A stretch of DNA of 64,000 nucleotides. It comes from Orientallactaga sibirica. Its lineage: Eukaryota; Chordata; Mammalia; Rodentia; Dipodidae. Positions 20,241 through 30,725 of the stretch are shown here, piece after piece. The stretch's first letter is position 1; each line of letters opens with the position of its first letter. Where the stretch lies: positions 12,620,001 to 12,684,000 of the forward strand of contig JAEOAD010000031.1 of assembly GCA_036365145.1 (NCBI GenBank), written 5' to 3'. The translations under genes and the position numbers were made by a program. A model generated the notes under the pieces. That model was not told the DNA's origin. It ran no database searches and saw only the letters and a program-made list of their open reading frames with translations.

Positions 20241-20938
20241 TTTTTTTTTTTTTTTGGATTGGCTTTTTAATTAACATACAAAGTAATGGGTTTCACAATA
20301 GAGTCTTCATACAGACTTCATTTTTGTTGGTCCTTCTTCCCCACCCTCTCCTGCTGGGCCCTTTCCTCACCCAACGTCCTTCCCTCCTTGCTCTCATGTT
20401 ACATGTATTCTTTTACCTTCCGCCTCTACCCTTTAGACCTCTTTTTTAACCTCTCATGGTGCCTTTTCTAGTTTCATGACCTATACCCATATTTACACAC
20501 ATACAAAAAAAATCTAAAAACTAGGCTCTGGGTGTAAGAGAAAGCATGCAGTATTTGTTTTCTGAGTCTGGGTTATTTGACTTAATAATTTCCAGCTCTA
20601 TCCACTTTGCTGCAAAGCCATGATTTTGCTTTCCTTTGTAGCTGAATAAAATCCCAGGTGTCTATGGACCACATTTTCTTTATCCGTTCATCTTTTATTG
20701 GACAACTAGGCTGATTCCAGTTCCTTGCGATTGTAAATAGTACAGCAGTAAACGTGTACGTGCAAGTGTTTCTGTGGTAGGACTTGGAGTGCTTTGGAAA
20801 CATACACAGGAGTAGTAGAGCCGGGTCAGATGGTTGTTCTACATTTAGTTTTCTGAGAAACCTCCATACTGATTTCCATTGAGGCCACAAGATTACAACC
20901 CTACCTGCAGTGAATCAGGGGATCAGGTGGATCTTCTG
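20241..20938 (-). mobile_element. L1 fragment: 3' UTR and end of ORF2, antisense
   Basis: Read on the minus strand, 20890-20582 translates to the C-terminal region of L1 ORF2p. The words SVWRFLRKLN, SDPALLLL, TAVLFTIARNWNQPSCP and IKKMWSI match the conserved L1 C-terminal order. Upstream the frame is broken. The 3' UTR and poly-T (poly-A) end lie at about 20241. The copy is old, and no endonuclease or reverse transcriptase portion is present. Confidence 0.85.
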
Positions 20939-21106
20939 CTTTTTTTATTTTATTTATTTTTTTTTTTTAGGTAGGGTCTCACTCTAGCTCAGGCTGACCT
21001 GGAATTCACTATGTAGTCTCAGGGTGGCCTCAAACTCTTGATGATCCTCCTACTTCTGCCTCCTGAGTGCTGGGATTAAGGGGTGCACCACCATGCCCAG
21101 CCAAGG
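20939..21106 (-). repeat. B1 SINE nested in the antisense L1
   Basis: Reverse B1 (aggtagggtctcactctagc to accaccatgcccagcc) with poly-T start. It splits the L1; ggatcttct occurs on both sides (about 20930-20938 and 21107-21115). Confidence 0.88.
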
Positions 21107-21255
21107 GGATCTTCTTTCGCCACATTCTCGACAGCATTTGTTGTCATTCTTTTTTTTATGTTATCCATTCTAACTCCACTCTAACTGGGATGAAATAGGA
21201 TCTCCAAGTAGATTTTAATTTATATTTCCCTGATGGCTAAGAATGTTGAACATAG
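21107..21255 (-). mobile_element. L1 ORF2 fragment, antisense, continuation
   Basis: cattctcgacagcatttgttg, ctctaactgggatgaaatag and tatttccctgatggctaag are the reverse complement of the well-known L1 ORF2 3' region. It continues the L1 interrupted by the B1. Confidence 0.85.
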
Positions 21256-21293
21256 TGAATTCCAGGTCAGCCTGGGCTAGAGCAAGACCCTAT
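21256..21293 (+). repeat. B1 3' fragment
   Basis: gtgaattccaggtcagcctg followed by gagcaagaccctat; only the last part of a B1, whose tail seeded the GGAA tract. Confidence 0.75.
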
Positions 21294-21535
21294 GGAAGGA
21301 AGGAAGGAAGGAAGGAAGGAAGGAAGGAAGGAAGGAAGGAAGGAAGGGAGGGAGGGAGGGAGGGGAGGGAGGGAGGGAGGGAGGGAGGGAGGGAGGGGAA
21401 GGAAAGGAAGGAAGGGAAGGAAGGGAGAGAGGGAAATGGAAAGGGAAAAAGGAAAGAAAAGAAAATAAGAAAAGAAAAGAAAAGAGAAAAGAAAGAAGGG
21501 AGGGAGGGAGGTAAGAAGGGAGGAAGGAAGGGGGA
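21294..21535. repeat. (GGAA)n/(GGGA)n purine tract
   Basis: About 15 GGAA units, then GGGA units, then mixed G/A-rich sequence: about 240 bp with all purines on one strand. Long frames on both strands here are repeat artefacts. Confidence 0.95.
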
Positions 21536-21540
21536 GAAAT

Positions 21541-21748
21541 GAGGACTTAGTTGGTAAAATGCTTGCCTCACAGGCAGGAGGACCTGAGTTCAATACCTCA
21601 GAATTCACATAAAATTGTGGGCATGCTTGCATTACAGCAGTGCTGGAGAGGTAGATATGAGAGAATACCTGGGGTTTGCTAGCAGCCAGTCTAGTTGAAT
21701 TGGTGAGCTCCAGGCACACATATGAACACACACACTTTAAAAAATAGA
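21541..21748 (+). repeat. Composite rodent SINE (RSINE-like)
   Basis: ttagttggtaaaatgcttgcc, gaggacctgagttcaatacc, gctagcagccagtctagttg and gtgagctccaggcacacata follow the composite SINE order. Confidence 0.65.
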
Positions 21749-21751
21749 AAA

Positions 21752-21905
21752 CTTGTCCAGCATAATGGCACGCACCTTTAATCCTGGCATTCAGGAGGCT
21801 GAGATGGGAGGATTGCTGAATTAAAGGCCAGCCTGACACTATATAGTGAATTCCAGGTCAGCCTACACTAGAGCGAGGCCCCACCTCAAAAAAACAGAAA
21901 AATAA
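21752..21905 (+). repeat. B1 SINE
   Basis: gtccagcataatggcacgcac to gaggccccacctcaaaaaaac; complete but diverged. Confidence 0.82.
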
Positions 21906-22004
21906 AAAGAAATCTCTCACTCTGTTGCCCACTACATTCAGCATAATTATTGAAGGGGGACATCCTGGTCACAAGACATCTGCAGTGACAATCAGGGTTT
22001 AGGC

Positions 22005-22310
22005 CTTGTTCACCTGTAGCAGGTGTTGTATAACTTTTGGTGGGGAGACTTGGATGCCTGTTCACCCAAGATAGGGCAACAATAACAGACCAATGGAACA
22101 CTTCCACTCCATGTGCTTATTGGGGTCACTTACAGGATCATGGGTGCCTCAAAGGCAGCTGCATCACTGAAAAGACCACCCCAGCATGGGTGATTCACAC
22201 AAGCTATATCCCTGGAGCTCCCTGCTCAACTTGCAGGCAGCTCCACAGAAGACTCCTCTCCCTCCACAAGTATTTGCTGCTTTTATAACCGTGGAGAAGG
22301 GTCTTGTGAA
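22005..22310 (+). repeat. Unclassified repeat, copy A (possibly L1 3' UTR-derived)
   Basis: Contains gcctgttcacccaagatagg, cttattggggtcacttacag and gcagctgcatcactgaaaag. A diverged relative with the same word order lies at 22480-22760. I recall similar text from rodent L1-type 3' ends, but the family is not certain. Confidence 0.45.
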
Positions 22311-22479
22311 TCTCACAACTCTCTGAGCTTCCTGAGTCTTAGGAGCCTCCCTTCCTCCCTCCAAGAGGAAACAATTTTCTATTCAGAGGAGCTAGCTACA
22401 CAGCACTCTACCCCTTCCTTTGGCTCTTACATCTTTACATGCCCTCTTCCACAACGTTCCCTGAGCCTTGAAGGGCACA

Positions 22480-22760
22480 ATTGTTGCATTAACTTTTCCT
22501 TGGGAGATGTAAACAAATGCCTGTTCATCCCAGAGAGGGGCACTGACAACAGTCCAAAGTAAGCATTCCACCAAAGCCTAAGTTGGTGAACCAATGAGCT
22601 TGTTGGGCTTACTTATTGAGTATGGGTAAGGGGTTACTTGCCAGAAGTATGGATGACCCCAAATTAGCTGCATCACTACAAAGTCCCACCCCATCGAAGA
22701 TGGTGACCTCATGGAACCTGCATCATGGAGTCCCACATTTAGCTAACTTTCACTTCCTAT
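22480..22760 (+). repeat. Unclassified repeat, copy B
   Basis: gcctgttcatcccagagagg, gagcttgttgggcttactta, gtatggatgaccccaaatta and gctgcatcactacaaagtcc parallel copy A in order and spacing. The two are well diverged, so this is not a recent duplication. Confidence 0.45.
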
Positions 22761-23286
22761 ATACTCTAGTATTTTTCAGGTCACTGGCAGTTGGGGATTA
22801 GGGCAGGAGGTAGTAATGGCTGGAATCCCTGGTGATGTTTCTCTCTCCTCTCACCTCCCCATCCTACCAGCATGTGTCAATAGCTTTATCATAAACATAG
22901 ATGTAGCTTTTACTGTATTGTTTTGATGATCTCCTCACCATGGCTACTGGGCCAAGGTAGCCTCTATTCCAAGGTGATAATGGGACAATCATGGTGTTTG
23001 CAAAGGAAAAAGTCATGCTACAACAGTGATATAGGTGTCCAATTATTTTCTTCCATTTATGCTTAGCATAAAGCCACTAAGCCACAGCAACAGTCACTTA
23101 TTTTCAGCAGTTTAACTGGTTATGATCTATGGATCTTCGGCAAAAGTTTTCCTTTATGACCAAGGCTGATGGTAGCAGTGTTTTATAGACATAAACACAA
23201 GTTGTTTTTTTTTAAGACAATATAACAGGGACATTACATCCTCTTAACAAAATAATATTGGCCTCCCCACTGGGGCATATGACTTA
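22761..23286. other. Single-copy intergenic DNA
   Basis: About 525 bp without a recognised repeat or gene. Confidence 0.45.
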
Positions 23287-23301
23287 CCCAGCCAGATTTT
23301 T

Positions 23302-23476
23302 TTAATAAAGAAAGAAAGAGAAGCAGATAGAGAGAGAATGGGCACACCAGGGCCTCAGGCCACTGCAAATGAACTCCTGATGCATGTATCACTTTGTGCA
23401 TTTGGCTTACGTGGGTACTGGGGAATCAAACCTGGGTCCTTAGGCTTCACAGTCAAGTGTCTTAACGACTCCAGCC
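23302..23476 (-). repeat. DIP-like SINE
   Basis: Reverse element between cccagccagattttt copies (23287-23301 and 23477-23491). Confidence 0.88.
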
Positions 23477-23563
23477 CCCAGCCAGATTTTTGCCTTGGAT
23501 TACAGGATCAAAGATGAGTTCCCTCCTGTTGACTAGGATTCAAATCTAATCAGAAAGTGGTTG

Positions 23564-23712
23564 GTGCCGGGCATAGTGGCACACACCTTTAGTCCCAGGA
23601 CTTGGGAGGCAGAGGTAGGCGGATCGCCATAAGTTCAAGGCCACCCTAAGACTACATAGTGAATTCCAGGTAGCCTGGGCTAGGGTGAAACCCTACCTAT
23701 AAGGAAAGATAA
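23564..23712 (+). repeat. B1 SINE
   Basis: gccgggcatagtggcacacac to gtgaaaccctacctataagg. Confidence 0.85.
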
Positions 23713-23715
23713 AGA

Positions 23716-23885
23716 GGACTGGAGAGATGGCTTAGCAGTTAAGCACTTGCCTATGAAGCCTAAGGACCCCTGTTCAAGGCTCAATTCCCCAGGACCCACA
23801 TAAGCCAGATGCACAAGGGGGCACATGCATCTGGAATTCATTTGCAGTGACTGGAGGCCTTGGTGTGCCCATTCTCTCTCTCTCT

Positions 23886-23935
<50 letters not shown>

Positions 23936-23982
23936 GTTGCTAATAAATAAAAATAAACAAAAATTTTTTAAAAAAGAAAGAA
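23716..23982 (+). repeat. DIP-like SINE with long CT tract
   Basis: Head ggactggagagatggcttagc, a (CT)n tract at 23873-23936, and aataaataaaaataaac tail. Confidence 0.87.
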
Positions 23983-24479
23983 AGAAGTTGGTTGCACCCC
24001 TGACAATTGTGTCACAAGTGCACCAGCAGTTGTGTCTTGCCTGACATGTTTGATAATATAGCACCCAGGATCCATGAGCAGACCTGTTTGTAACAACTCT
24101 CCCCTGGCCTCCCTCACAGCTTTTCAGCACTCAGAAAGCCAGCCAACAGAGAGGAACTTCCAGCTCAAGTTCCACCTTGATTTCTCAAAGTCCTACAAAG
24201 CACATGGTGTCTTCTAGTTCTGGAATGCAACCAACAGCAGTGGAAACAGCCTTTATGGCTTGTGGGAACTCCCTGTTCAATAACCCAGGGAAGTAACCCA
24301 CACCCACCTCTGACCCTGGGAATTTTACCCAGCACTTTAATGGTGCTGGGAGTGCCTTTTTCCACCCACACTTTAAATTTAATTTAAATTCTTTAACTGT
24401 TATTTTTTACTGTTCTTTCAGCTGCTTTTCAAACTCTAGAACACTCAGTGGCTAGCATTATATGATTAAACTTTTTAAA

Positions 24480-24688
24480 AATATTTTATTTTTATTTATT
24501 TATTTATTTGCCAGAGAAAAGGACACAGAGAGAGAATGGGCTGCGCCAGGGCCTCCAGCCACTGCAAACGAACCCCAGATGCATATGCCCCCTTGTGCAT
24601 CTGGCTTACGTGGTCCTGGGGGATCAAAACGGGCTCCTTTAGCTTTGCAGGCAAACGTCTTAACCGCTAAGCCATCTCTCCAGCCCTG
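24480..24688 (-). repeat. DIP-like SINE
   Basis: Reverse element: gagagagaatgggctgcgcc, cccccttgtgcatctggctt, cttaaccgctaagccatctc. Confidence 0.87.
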
Positions 24689-24699
24689 ATTACGCTTTT

Positions 24700-25900
24700 T
24701 TTACAGAGGACAAGCGGGATATGTGAAGATCTGCCACATTTGTTGCAAGCAAATGCTAACTGGTCTTGGGATTCAGCAGCTAAAGCAACGCTAAAATAAA
24801 ACATAAACAGGACCCAATACACAATGAAAAAAAAAATCCATCACTTGTATCTGTTTCCTCAAATAAGCAATGTTGAGTAGACTGGCATGAATGGGAGCCA
24901 TACCTCACGGAGCTCCCTATGCTCCACATTCTCCACAGGCCTTCTAGCTCCCTCACCCTGGGGTGCTGCTGTGGGGCCACTGCGCATCTTCCCACCCCTG
25001 GTGGGTTCACTGGGGCCAGCATGTGCTGCTCAACCCAGACCAGGGTCAAGGGGCAGTAAACCCATGCTCTTGCCCACTGCACCTGCCACTGGAGCTGGCA
25101 CCCCGGTTCTAACAGTTTGCGTTGGCTGTTATCTCTCCACGGGCCACATCTGGTTGTTGGCCTAACAGAGCAATCTCCACTTCTGCTCTACTTTCTTGTA
25201 TGGGAAAAATGTACACAGCATACTCTGGGTGGAGAGAGGGAAATAACTGTCCACCCCTAGAACAAGCTTAATATCTTTCACCTGTTCTGCTCTGCCTTCT
25301 GTTACTTCTTTCACCTTTGGTGAACTTCTGCCCAGGCTTGAAAGCCTTCCAGAAGCTTCACTAGCAGAGCTTCTGATTCTCAGGTTTCCCCCTAGGAATG
25401 CCCATTTGGCATGCTTACTACAATATCAGAAACAAAGGTAACTGCATGGCATTTGCTAATTATTGACAAGTTATCAGAACAAAGAAGAAAAATCATTGAA
25501 ATAGCAGAAAACATTCAATTATAAACTGCTTTTAAAAACTTAATGGCTCGTGGAAATCCTAGGGAGGGAGTCGCTGGCATCCTGCCTGGCACACTTGCAG
25601 GAGGCAATGACTAAAGAGCAAACCCAGATAACTTGGGTAATGAGGTCTAGACCATCTTTGAATTCAGAGCAAGAACAGCCATTACACATCTCACACTTAC
25701 TTGCTGCTCTCATTTGATGGTTGAGCCCAGAGGAAATGAGTCTTGGACAAATCTAATCCTGTGGAAGAGAGAGATGATCCATTCTCAAGCTAACTTAAAG
25801 GGGAAGGACACCGGAGGGGGAAAAAATTGGAGGGAAATAAATCAACATATTAATGACACTTAACCCAAGGGTGTGATCATAAACATTTGCATTTTCTTCT
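24700..25900. other. Single-copy intergenic DNA with candidate conserved block
   Basis: 1.2 kb without recognisable repeats. The A+T-rich part at 25415-25560 contains the SOX-type word aacaaag twice and a homeodomain-type ctaatta, which is typical of conserved enhancers. That is motif-level inference only. Confidence 0.4.
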
Positions 25901-25904
25901 TTTT

Positions 25905-26265
25905 GTAGTGTGTGTGTGTGTGTGTGTGTGTGTGTAGGATGTATATTGTGCATGTGTACATGTTCATGTAGAGTGAGGGTGCCCTCAGGACACGGCGCAC
26001 GTATGGAGATCAGAGGACAATTTCAGGTGTTGGGCCTCACCTTCCACCTTGTTTGAGGCTGGGTCTCTTGTTATTCACCACTGATTCGACAGCAGATTCT
26101 TCCCTCCCTGCCTCCTTTCTCACCATAGGCATGCTGGGATTCCAAAAAATTAAAAAATAGGATTATAGCATGCAGCACTATACGGGTTCTGGGGATCCAA
26201 ACCCACGTGTTCATGGTTGCTTGGGAAGCACTTTATCTATTGAGCCATCTTCTCAACCCTTGTAT
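25905..26265 (-). repeat. Composite rodent SINE (RSINE-like) with (GT)n
   Basis: A GT run at 25910-25935, then gtatggagatcagaggacaa, tttcaggtgttgggcctcac and ttctggggatccaaacccac, in the reverse order of composite rodent SINEs. Confidence 0.65.
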
Positions 26266-26287
26266 TTTCTTCTTTTCCATGTCAGAG

Positions 26288-26372
26288 GGCTGGGAATATA
26301 ATGCAGTACTAGAGGGATTGCCTAGCAAGTGCAAGGCCCTAGATTCAATCCCAGCACCAAAGGGAAAGACTT
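26288..26372 (+). repeat. ID-type SINE
   Basis: gggctgggaatataatgcag, ttgcctagcaagtgcaaggc, cctagattcaatcccagcac. Confidence 0.7.
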
Positions 26373-26446
26373 CTCCTTATCAGAATTTTCTAGTTGCTGC
26401 TATAAATACAACTTAATTTTGCAATTTTTACAAAAAATATATACAT

Positions 26447-26607
26447 AGCCGGGAGTGGTAGCACATGCCTTTAATCCCATCACTTGGGAGACAGGGGTAG
26501 GAGGATTGCTGAGAGTTCGAGGCCACCCTGAGACTACATAGTGAATTCCAGGTCAGCATGAGCTAGACTGAGACCCTACCTCAAAACCACCCCCCTGCCA
26601 AAAAAAT
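26447..26607 (+). repeat. B1 SINE
   Basis: gccgggagtggtagcacatg to gagaccctacctcaaaacc with a C/A tail. Confidence 0.88.
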
Positions 26608-26616
26608 ATATTTATA

Positions 26617-26765
26617 GCTGGGCATGATGGCGCATGCCTTTAATCCCAGCACTCAGGAGGCAGAAGTAGGAAGATTTCTGTGACTTTGAGGCCACCCTGA
26701 GACTACTTAGTTAATTCCAGGTCAGCCTGGGCCAGAGTGAGACCCTACCTCAAAATATATATACA
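26617..26765 (+). repeat. B1 SINE
   Basis: gctgggcatgatggcgcatg to gagaccctacctcaaaatat. It sits 10 bp after the preceding B1 and in the same orientation. Confidence 0.88.
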
Positions 26766-26783
26766 CATATACATTTGAATCGG

Positions 26784-26884
26784 ATCTACCTCTATTCCAG
26801 GCTGACCTAAAATTCATTCACAGTGATTCTTCTACCTCTGCCTCCCGAGTGCTGAGATTAAAGGCATGTGCCACCACACCCAAC
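26784..26884 (-). repeat. B1 SINE, truncated
   Basis: Reverse B1: tctattccaggctgacctaa, ctcccgagtgctgagattaa, gccaccacacccaac. Confidence 0.8.
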
Positions 26885-27048
26885 AGAGAGAGAAAGAATG
26901 ATTGCACCAGGTCCTCTTTCCACTGCTGATGAACTCCAGACATATGCACCACTTTGTGCATCTGGCTTTACTTGGGTACTGGAGAATTGAACTTGGGTAG
27001 TCAGGCTTTACGGGCAAGCACCTTAACCACTGAGCAATCTGTCCAGCT
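26885..27048 (-). repeat. DIP-like SINE
   Basis: Reverse element abutting the B1: gagagagaaagaatgattgc, tttgtgcatctggctttact, ccactgagcaatctgtccag. Confidence 0.8.
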
Positions 27049-27164
27049 AAATGCTGTATATATTTTAACCATAACAATTTTATTGCCTAAAACTAATAAT
27101 GGTGAGACCCATCTTCTTTCACTATAACTGCAGGAAGAAGATTCACCAAGATGATCAGGAAGTC

Positions 27165-27310
27165 ACCTGGTCTGGGGAGCTGGCATGGAACCAGCTGTAC
27201 TCATTTTACTCTCCACTAGAAATGAGAGGATTGCATGATATTTGGGGCTATTTTATGAATAACTCACCTTTCTGTACAAAAATAAAGTTGGGAGCATGTG
27301 TAAGGAAAAA
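27165..27310 (+). repeat. Non-SINE paired segment, copy A
   Basis: This stretch (caccaggtctgg-type start, gagctggcatggaaccagct, cattttactctccactagaa, atgagaggattgcatgatat, tatgaataactcacctttct) has a diverged collinear partner at 31440-31580. No known repeat family is recognised. Confidence 0.55.
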
Positions 27311-27320
27311 TGTGAATGGA

Positions 27321-27484
27321 GACGGGCGTGGTGGCTCATGCCTTTAATCCTAGCACTCAGGAGGCAGAGGTAGGAGGGTCACTGTGAGTTCAAGGCTACT
27401 CTGAGACTACATAGTAAATTCTAGGTCAGCCTGGGCCAGAGTGAGACCCTACCTCGAAAAAAAAAAAAAAAAAAAAAAAAAAAA
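27321..27484 (+). repeat. B1 SINE
   Basis: gacgggcgtggtggctcatg to gaccctacctcgaaa with an A28 tail. Confidence 0.9.
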
Positions 27485-27537
27485 GAATGGCAGAGTCTTC
27501 CTGCTGCACACTCCTAACACTCTATAGTGAAATTAAA

Positions 27538-27872
27538 TCATGTGTGTGTTCATGTGTGTGAGTACAGGTGAGCGCAGGCCATGCCACGTGAAGGTCAGAG
27601 GACAGCTTTCAGGTGTTGGTCCTTGTTGGAGGAATGCTCTCTCATTCTCATTCTTGTTCTCATTGTTCTTTGCTGCGTTTTCCAGACTAGCTGGACCACA
27701 AGCTTCTAGAAAATTCTCCTGTCTCTGCTCCCCATCTGGTGTCAGTGTGCTAGGATTACAGAAGCCCACCACCGCTTCTTGTTTTTATGTGGGGTTGGGA
27801 GATCTGAACTCAAGGACTCAGGCTTAAGCGGCAAGTGCTCTATCCACAGAGCCAGCTCCCCAGGCCCAACAT
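27538..27872 (-). repeat. Composite rodent SINE (RSINE-like)
   Basis: gtgtgttcatgtgtgtgagt, ggtcagaggacagctttcag, ccccatctggtgtcagtgtg and gagatctgaactcaaggact in reverse composite order. Confidence 0.7.
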
Positions 27873-27974
27873 TCTGAACAGTAGATTTTAAGGAATAAAA
27901 AAGTCCCAGAAAGCAATGACCAGGATTCATTGAGCTATACTTCTCTGATTGAATTTGACTTTCCAGACTTCTGG

Positions 27975-28070
27975 GAAAGAAGCCTTGGCATCCTTGTTTT
28001 ACATTTGAGGAAACTGAGGCACATTGGTATAGGATTTGAGAGGGGTTTGTGCACTCATGCAGCAGAAGAA
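27975..28070 (-). repeat. MIR fragment
   Basis: ttttacatttgaggaaactg and aggcac are the complement of the MIR core. Confidence 0.65.
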
Positions 28071-28342
28071 TATGTGGCCTGGTGAGGAATCCCCTTCAAG
28101 TTCTGGAGGGATATTTGTCCTCAATGTGGAGAAACAGCTGACTAACCATCTACCTGAAGGTGACCATGCAAATGAGTGGAGAAGTCCAAGGCCACTGAGC
28201 CCAAAACCCAAGAACAACCCCACAGTGTTGCAGCCCATCTTCCATTTCTCCCAAGTATGCTAGTAGCTTTCTGCCACCTGAAAAGCTTCCCCCCCCCCAA
28301 GGTAACAGATATTTGCTGTGTTTCTGTGGTATCTTGGGCACC

Positions 28343-28492
28343 ACAGTTAAAAGCTGGGAATGGTGGCTGACCCATCCCAACACTGAGGAGGTTTAGACAG
28401 GAGGAGTGCCACAAGTCAGAAGCCAGCCTGAGCTCAACAATGAGTTACAGCCAACTTAATCTCCAGTGAGACCCTGTCTCAAAAAATAAAGC
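28343..28492 (+). repeat. Degenerate B1
   Basis: aagctgggaatggtggctgac, aagtcagaagccagcctgag and gagaccctgtctcaaaaaat show an old B1 with many changes. Confidence 0.7.
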
Positions 28493-28689
28493 TCTCCTCC
28501 AAAGAATCATATGGCAGGTGCTGTGATGCACACCATTCTGATTTGCAGAAAGGTTGGACATTGAGCTGATCACTATTTAATAGTTTCCAGGCCAAATAGA
28601 AAACTATCAAGCAGAGTAGACAACTGGTTTAAAGTTATGTTGCCCAGTCATTGCTAGAGGTGGTCAGAATTAGTGCCCACTGTACATGA

Positions 28690-28890
28690 TTCACATCACA
28701 CACATTTCTCTAAAGTCTTGTCATTAACCCTCTGTATTCTGGATCTTCCTTCCATGTGGATGAGGAGGAATTGAAGACTTGGGTCGTTCACAATTGTAAG
28801 CTGAGAACTTACCAGAACCACAGAACCAAGGCACAAATCCCAAACCTCAGTCTCGGGACTCCTAATCAAGGCTCGGAGTATCTGCAAAGA
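28690..28890 (-). repeat. Possible MIR fragment
   Basis: gaggaggaattgaagacttg, cagaaccacagaaccaagg and ctcagtctcgggactcctaa vaguely follow a reversed MIR. Weak. Confidence 0.3.
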
Positions 28891-28986
28891 TTATGAGCAC
28901 TGCTTCTTGGGTGGCAGCCTTTCCCTTGCACAGCAGAGCCCCTGTGTGACTGCGAACGTCAGAGAGGCCGTTATAAGAGCAGTGCT

Positions 28987-29213
28987 GAGTCTGGAGGTGT
29001 AGCTCACTCAGTTGGTAGAGTGCTTGCCTAGTGCGCAAGAAGCACTGGGTTCAAGCCCTAGCCCCCAAGAAGTAGGCATGATAACACATGACTATAATCC
29101 CAACACTTGGGAGGTAGAGACAAGAAGATCAGAAGTTCAAGGTCATCCTCAGAAATATAGCAAATTTGAGACGAGACTGGGCTACATGAGATTCTGTCTC
29201 AAAAAAATTAAAA
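28987..29213 (+). repeat. B4 SINE (ID head plus B1 tail)
   Basis: gtgtagctcactcagttggt, gagtgcttgcctagtgcgca and gggttcaagccctagccccc form the ID head; gattctgtctcaaaaaaatt ends the B1 part. Confidence 0.82.
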
Positions 29214-29216
29214 ATA

Positions 29217-29372
29217 TGCCGGGTGTAGTGGCGCACTCCTTTAATCCCAGCACTTGGGAGGCAGAGGTAGGAGGGTCACCATGAGTTCGAGGCCATCCTG
29301 AGAATACATAGTGAATTCCAGGTCAGCCTGGGCTAGTGTGAAGTGCTGCCTCAAAAAACAAGAAATAAATAC
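29217..29372 (+). repeat. B1 SINE
   Basis: gccgggtgtagtggcgcact to aagtgctgcctcaaaaaac. First of three consecutive same-strand B1 copies. Confidence 0.88.
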
Positions 29373-29427
29373 ATAATAAATAAAAGTTAAAAATTTCAAA
29401 AATCAGAAGAAAAAAGCCAGGTGTATG

Positions 29428-29585
29428 TGGGCATGGTGGCACACGCCTTTAATCCCAGCACTCGGTAGGCAGAGGTAGGAGGCTCGCTGTGGGTTCTAGG
29501 CCACCCTGAGACCACATAGTGAATTTCAGGTCAGCCTGGACTACAGTAAGACCCTACCTCGAAAAAAAATATAAATAAATTAATT
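29428..29585 (+). repeat. B1 SINE
   Basis: tgtgggcatggtggcacacg to gaccctacctcgaaaaaaa; A/T-rich tail. Confidence 0.88.
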
Positions 29586-29600
29586 AAATTAAATTGAAAA

Positions 29601-29775
29601 AGCCAGGTATGGTGGTGCATGCCTTTAATCCCATCACTTGGGAGGCAGAGGTAGGAGGATAGCCATAAGTTCAAAGCATCCTGAGACTACATAGTGAATT
29701 CCAGGTCAGTTGGACTAGAGTGGGACCCTACCTCAAAAAAAAAACTAACTAAATAAATAAATAAATAAACAAACA
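29601..29775 (+). repeat. B1 SINE
   Basis: gccaggtatggtggtgcatg to gggaccctacctcaaaaaa, then (AAAT)n(AAAC)n. Confidence 0.88.
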
Positions 29776-29784
29776 AACAAACAG

Positions 29785-30300
29785 GAGAAGAGGAGAGGAG
29801 GTGAAGGTGAAACTATGCTGACATAATGGAAGAACCTTCCAGAACTCTAGACAAAATCTCCTGTGTATATGCTTCACTTTCTAAGAAACACCCACTTCAA
29901 ATATCAGTGAAATTCTATGTTCAAGTCAAACTCTAAACTAGGCTACTTTATGCAATGTCACCGTCATCAATGCAGTAGGAGGAATTGTATTTCTCCTAAG
30001 TGACAGAAGTCCTTCCAAAATCTTCCCTCCACCCCCAGTTCTAGCAACCTCCAAGTAATCCCACTGTGGGTGTGCTGGGTAAGACAGAGAAGCCAGGCTT
30101 TGGCTTATCCTGGTAGAACAATGATACATACAACATGGCCAGGTGGGGTCAGATAGGAAGAGTAGAGTCTTGAACTGGTGCTATATAACATGTTCGCCTC
30201 TCCCAGAGTGCATGCCAGGTTAGCTAATGTCCTCATAAATGGAGAGCACATTGAAGGAGGCAGGTAACCGCATGTAAGCCAATTCCCGAACACAGTAAGC
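29785..30300. other. Single-copy intergenic DNA
   Basis: About 500 bp with no recognised repeat or gene, between a B1 cluster and a Tigger fragment. Confidence 0.45.
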
Positions 30301-30301
30301 T

Positions 30302-30545
30302 AGCTATCCCTCAGTATCCATGGAGAAGGAGCCCCAGACCCCTGTGGATCTCAAAATCTGCAGATGCTCAGATGCTGCAGTCCCTCAGATAAGATGGCAG
30401 GGTGTTTATACGTAACCTACACACTCCTGAACTCCTGAATCCTTTCAGTCATCTCTAGACGACCTCTGATTCTCAGTACAATGTAAATGCCATGTCAGCA
30501 GTTGCTACAAGAAATAACGAGAAAAAAAGTATGTGCATTTCAGTC
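30302..30545 (+). mobile_element. TcMar-Tigger DNA transposon fragment
   Basis: ccctcagtatccatggagaa, atctcaaaatctgcagatgc, ctcagatgctgcagtccctc, gtaacctacacactcctgaa, cagtcatctctagacgacct and caatgtaaatgccatgtcag follow the terminal region of a mammalian Tigger/MER2-type element in order. It is an ancient non-autonomous remnant. Confidence 0.75.
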
Positions 30546-30559
30546 AAAGAGGAATTTTT

Positions 30560-30725
30560 GAAATTTTTACTTATTTATTTTGTGTGTAGAGGGGGGATAT
30601 GCCAGACTCTCTTGCTGAATCATCATTTTTTGCATGCAACTTTATGTGGGTGCTAAAGAATTGAACCCAGGCCAGGAGGCTTTGCAAGCAAGTGCCTTTA
30701 AGCAATGAACCATTGCCCCAGCCTC
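30560..30725 (-). repeat. Diverged DIP-like SINE
   Basis: Reverse remnant: gatatgccagactctcttgc, gggtgctaaagaattgaacc, caggaggctttgcaagcaag, accattgccccagcc. Confidence 0.65.

Noticed and set aside
20582..20890. 102-codon frame as a cellular gene
   Set aside because: It matches the C-terminal part of L1 ORF2p and is a transposon remnant, not a host gene.
21243..21839. Long Lys/Glu/Gly-rich and Ser/Pro/Leu-rich frames
   Set aside because: They are translations of the GGAA purine tract and its complement.
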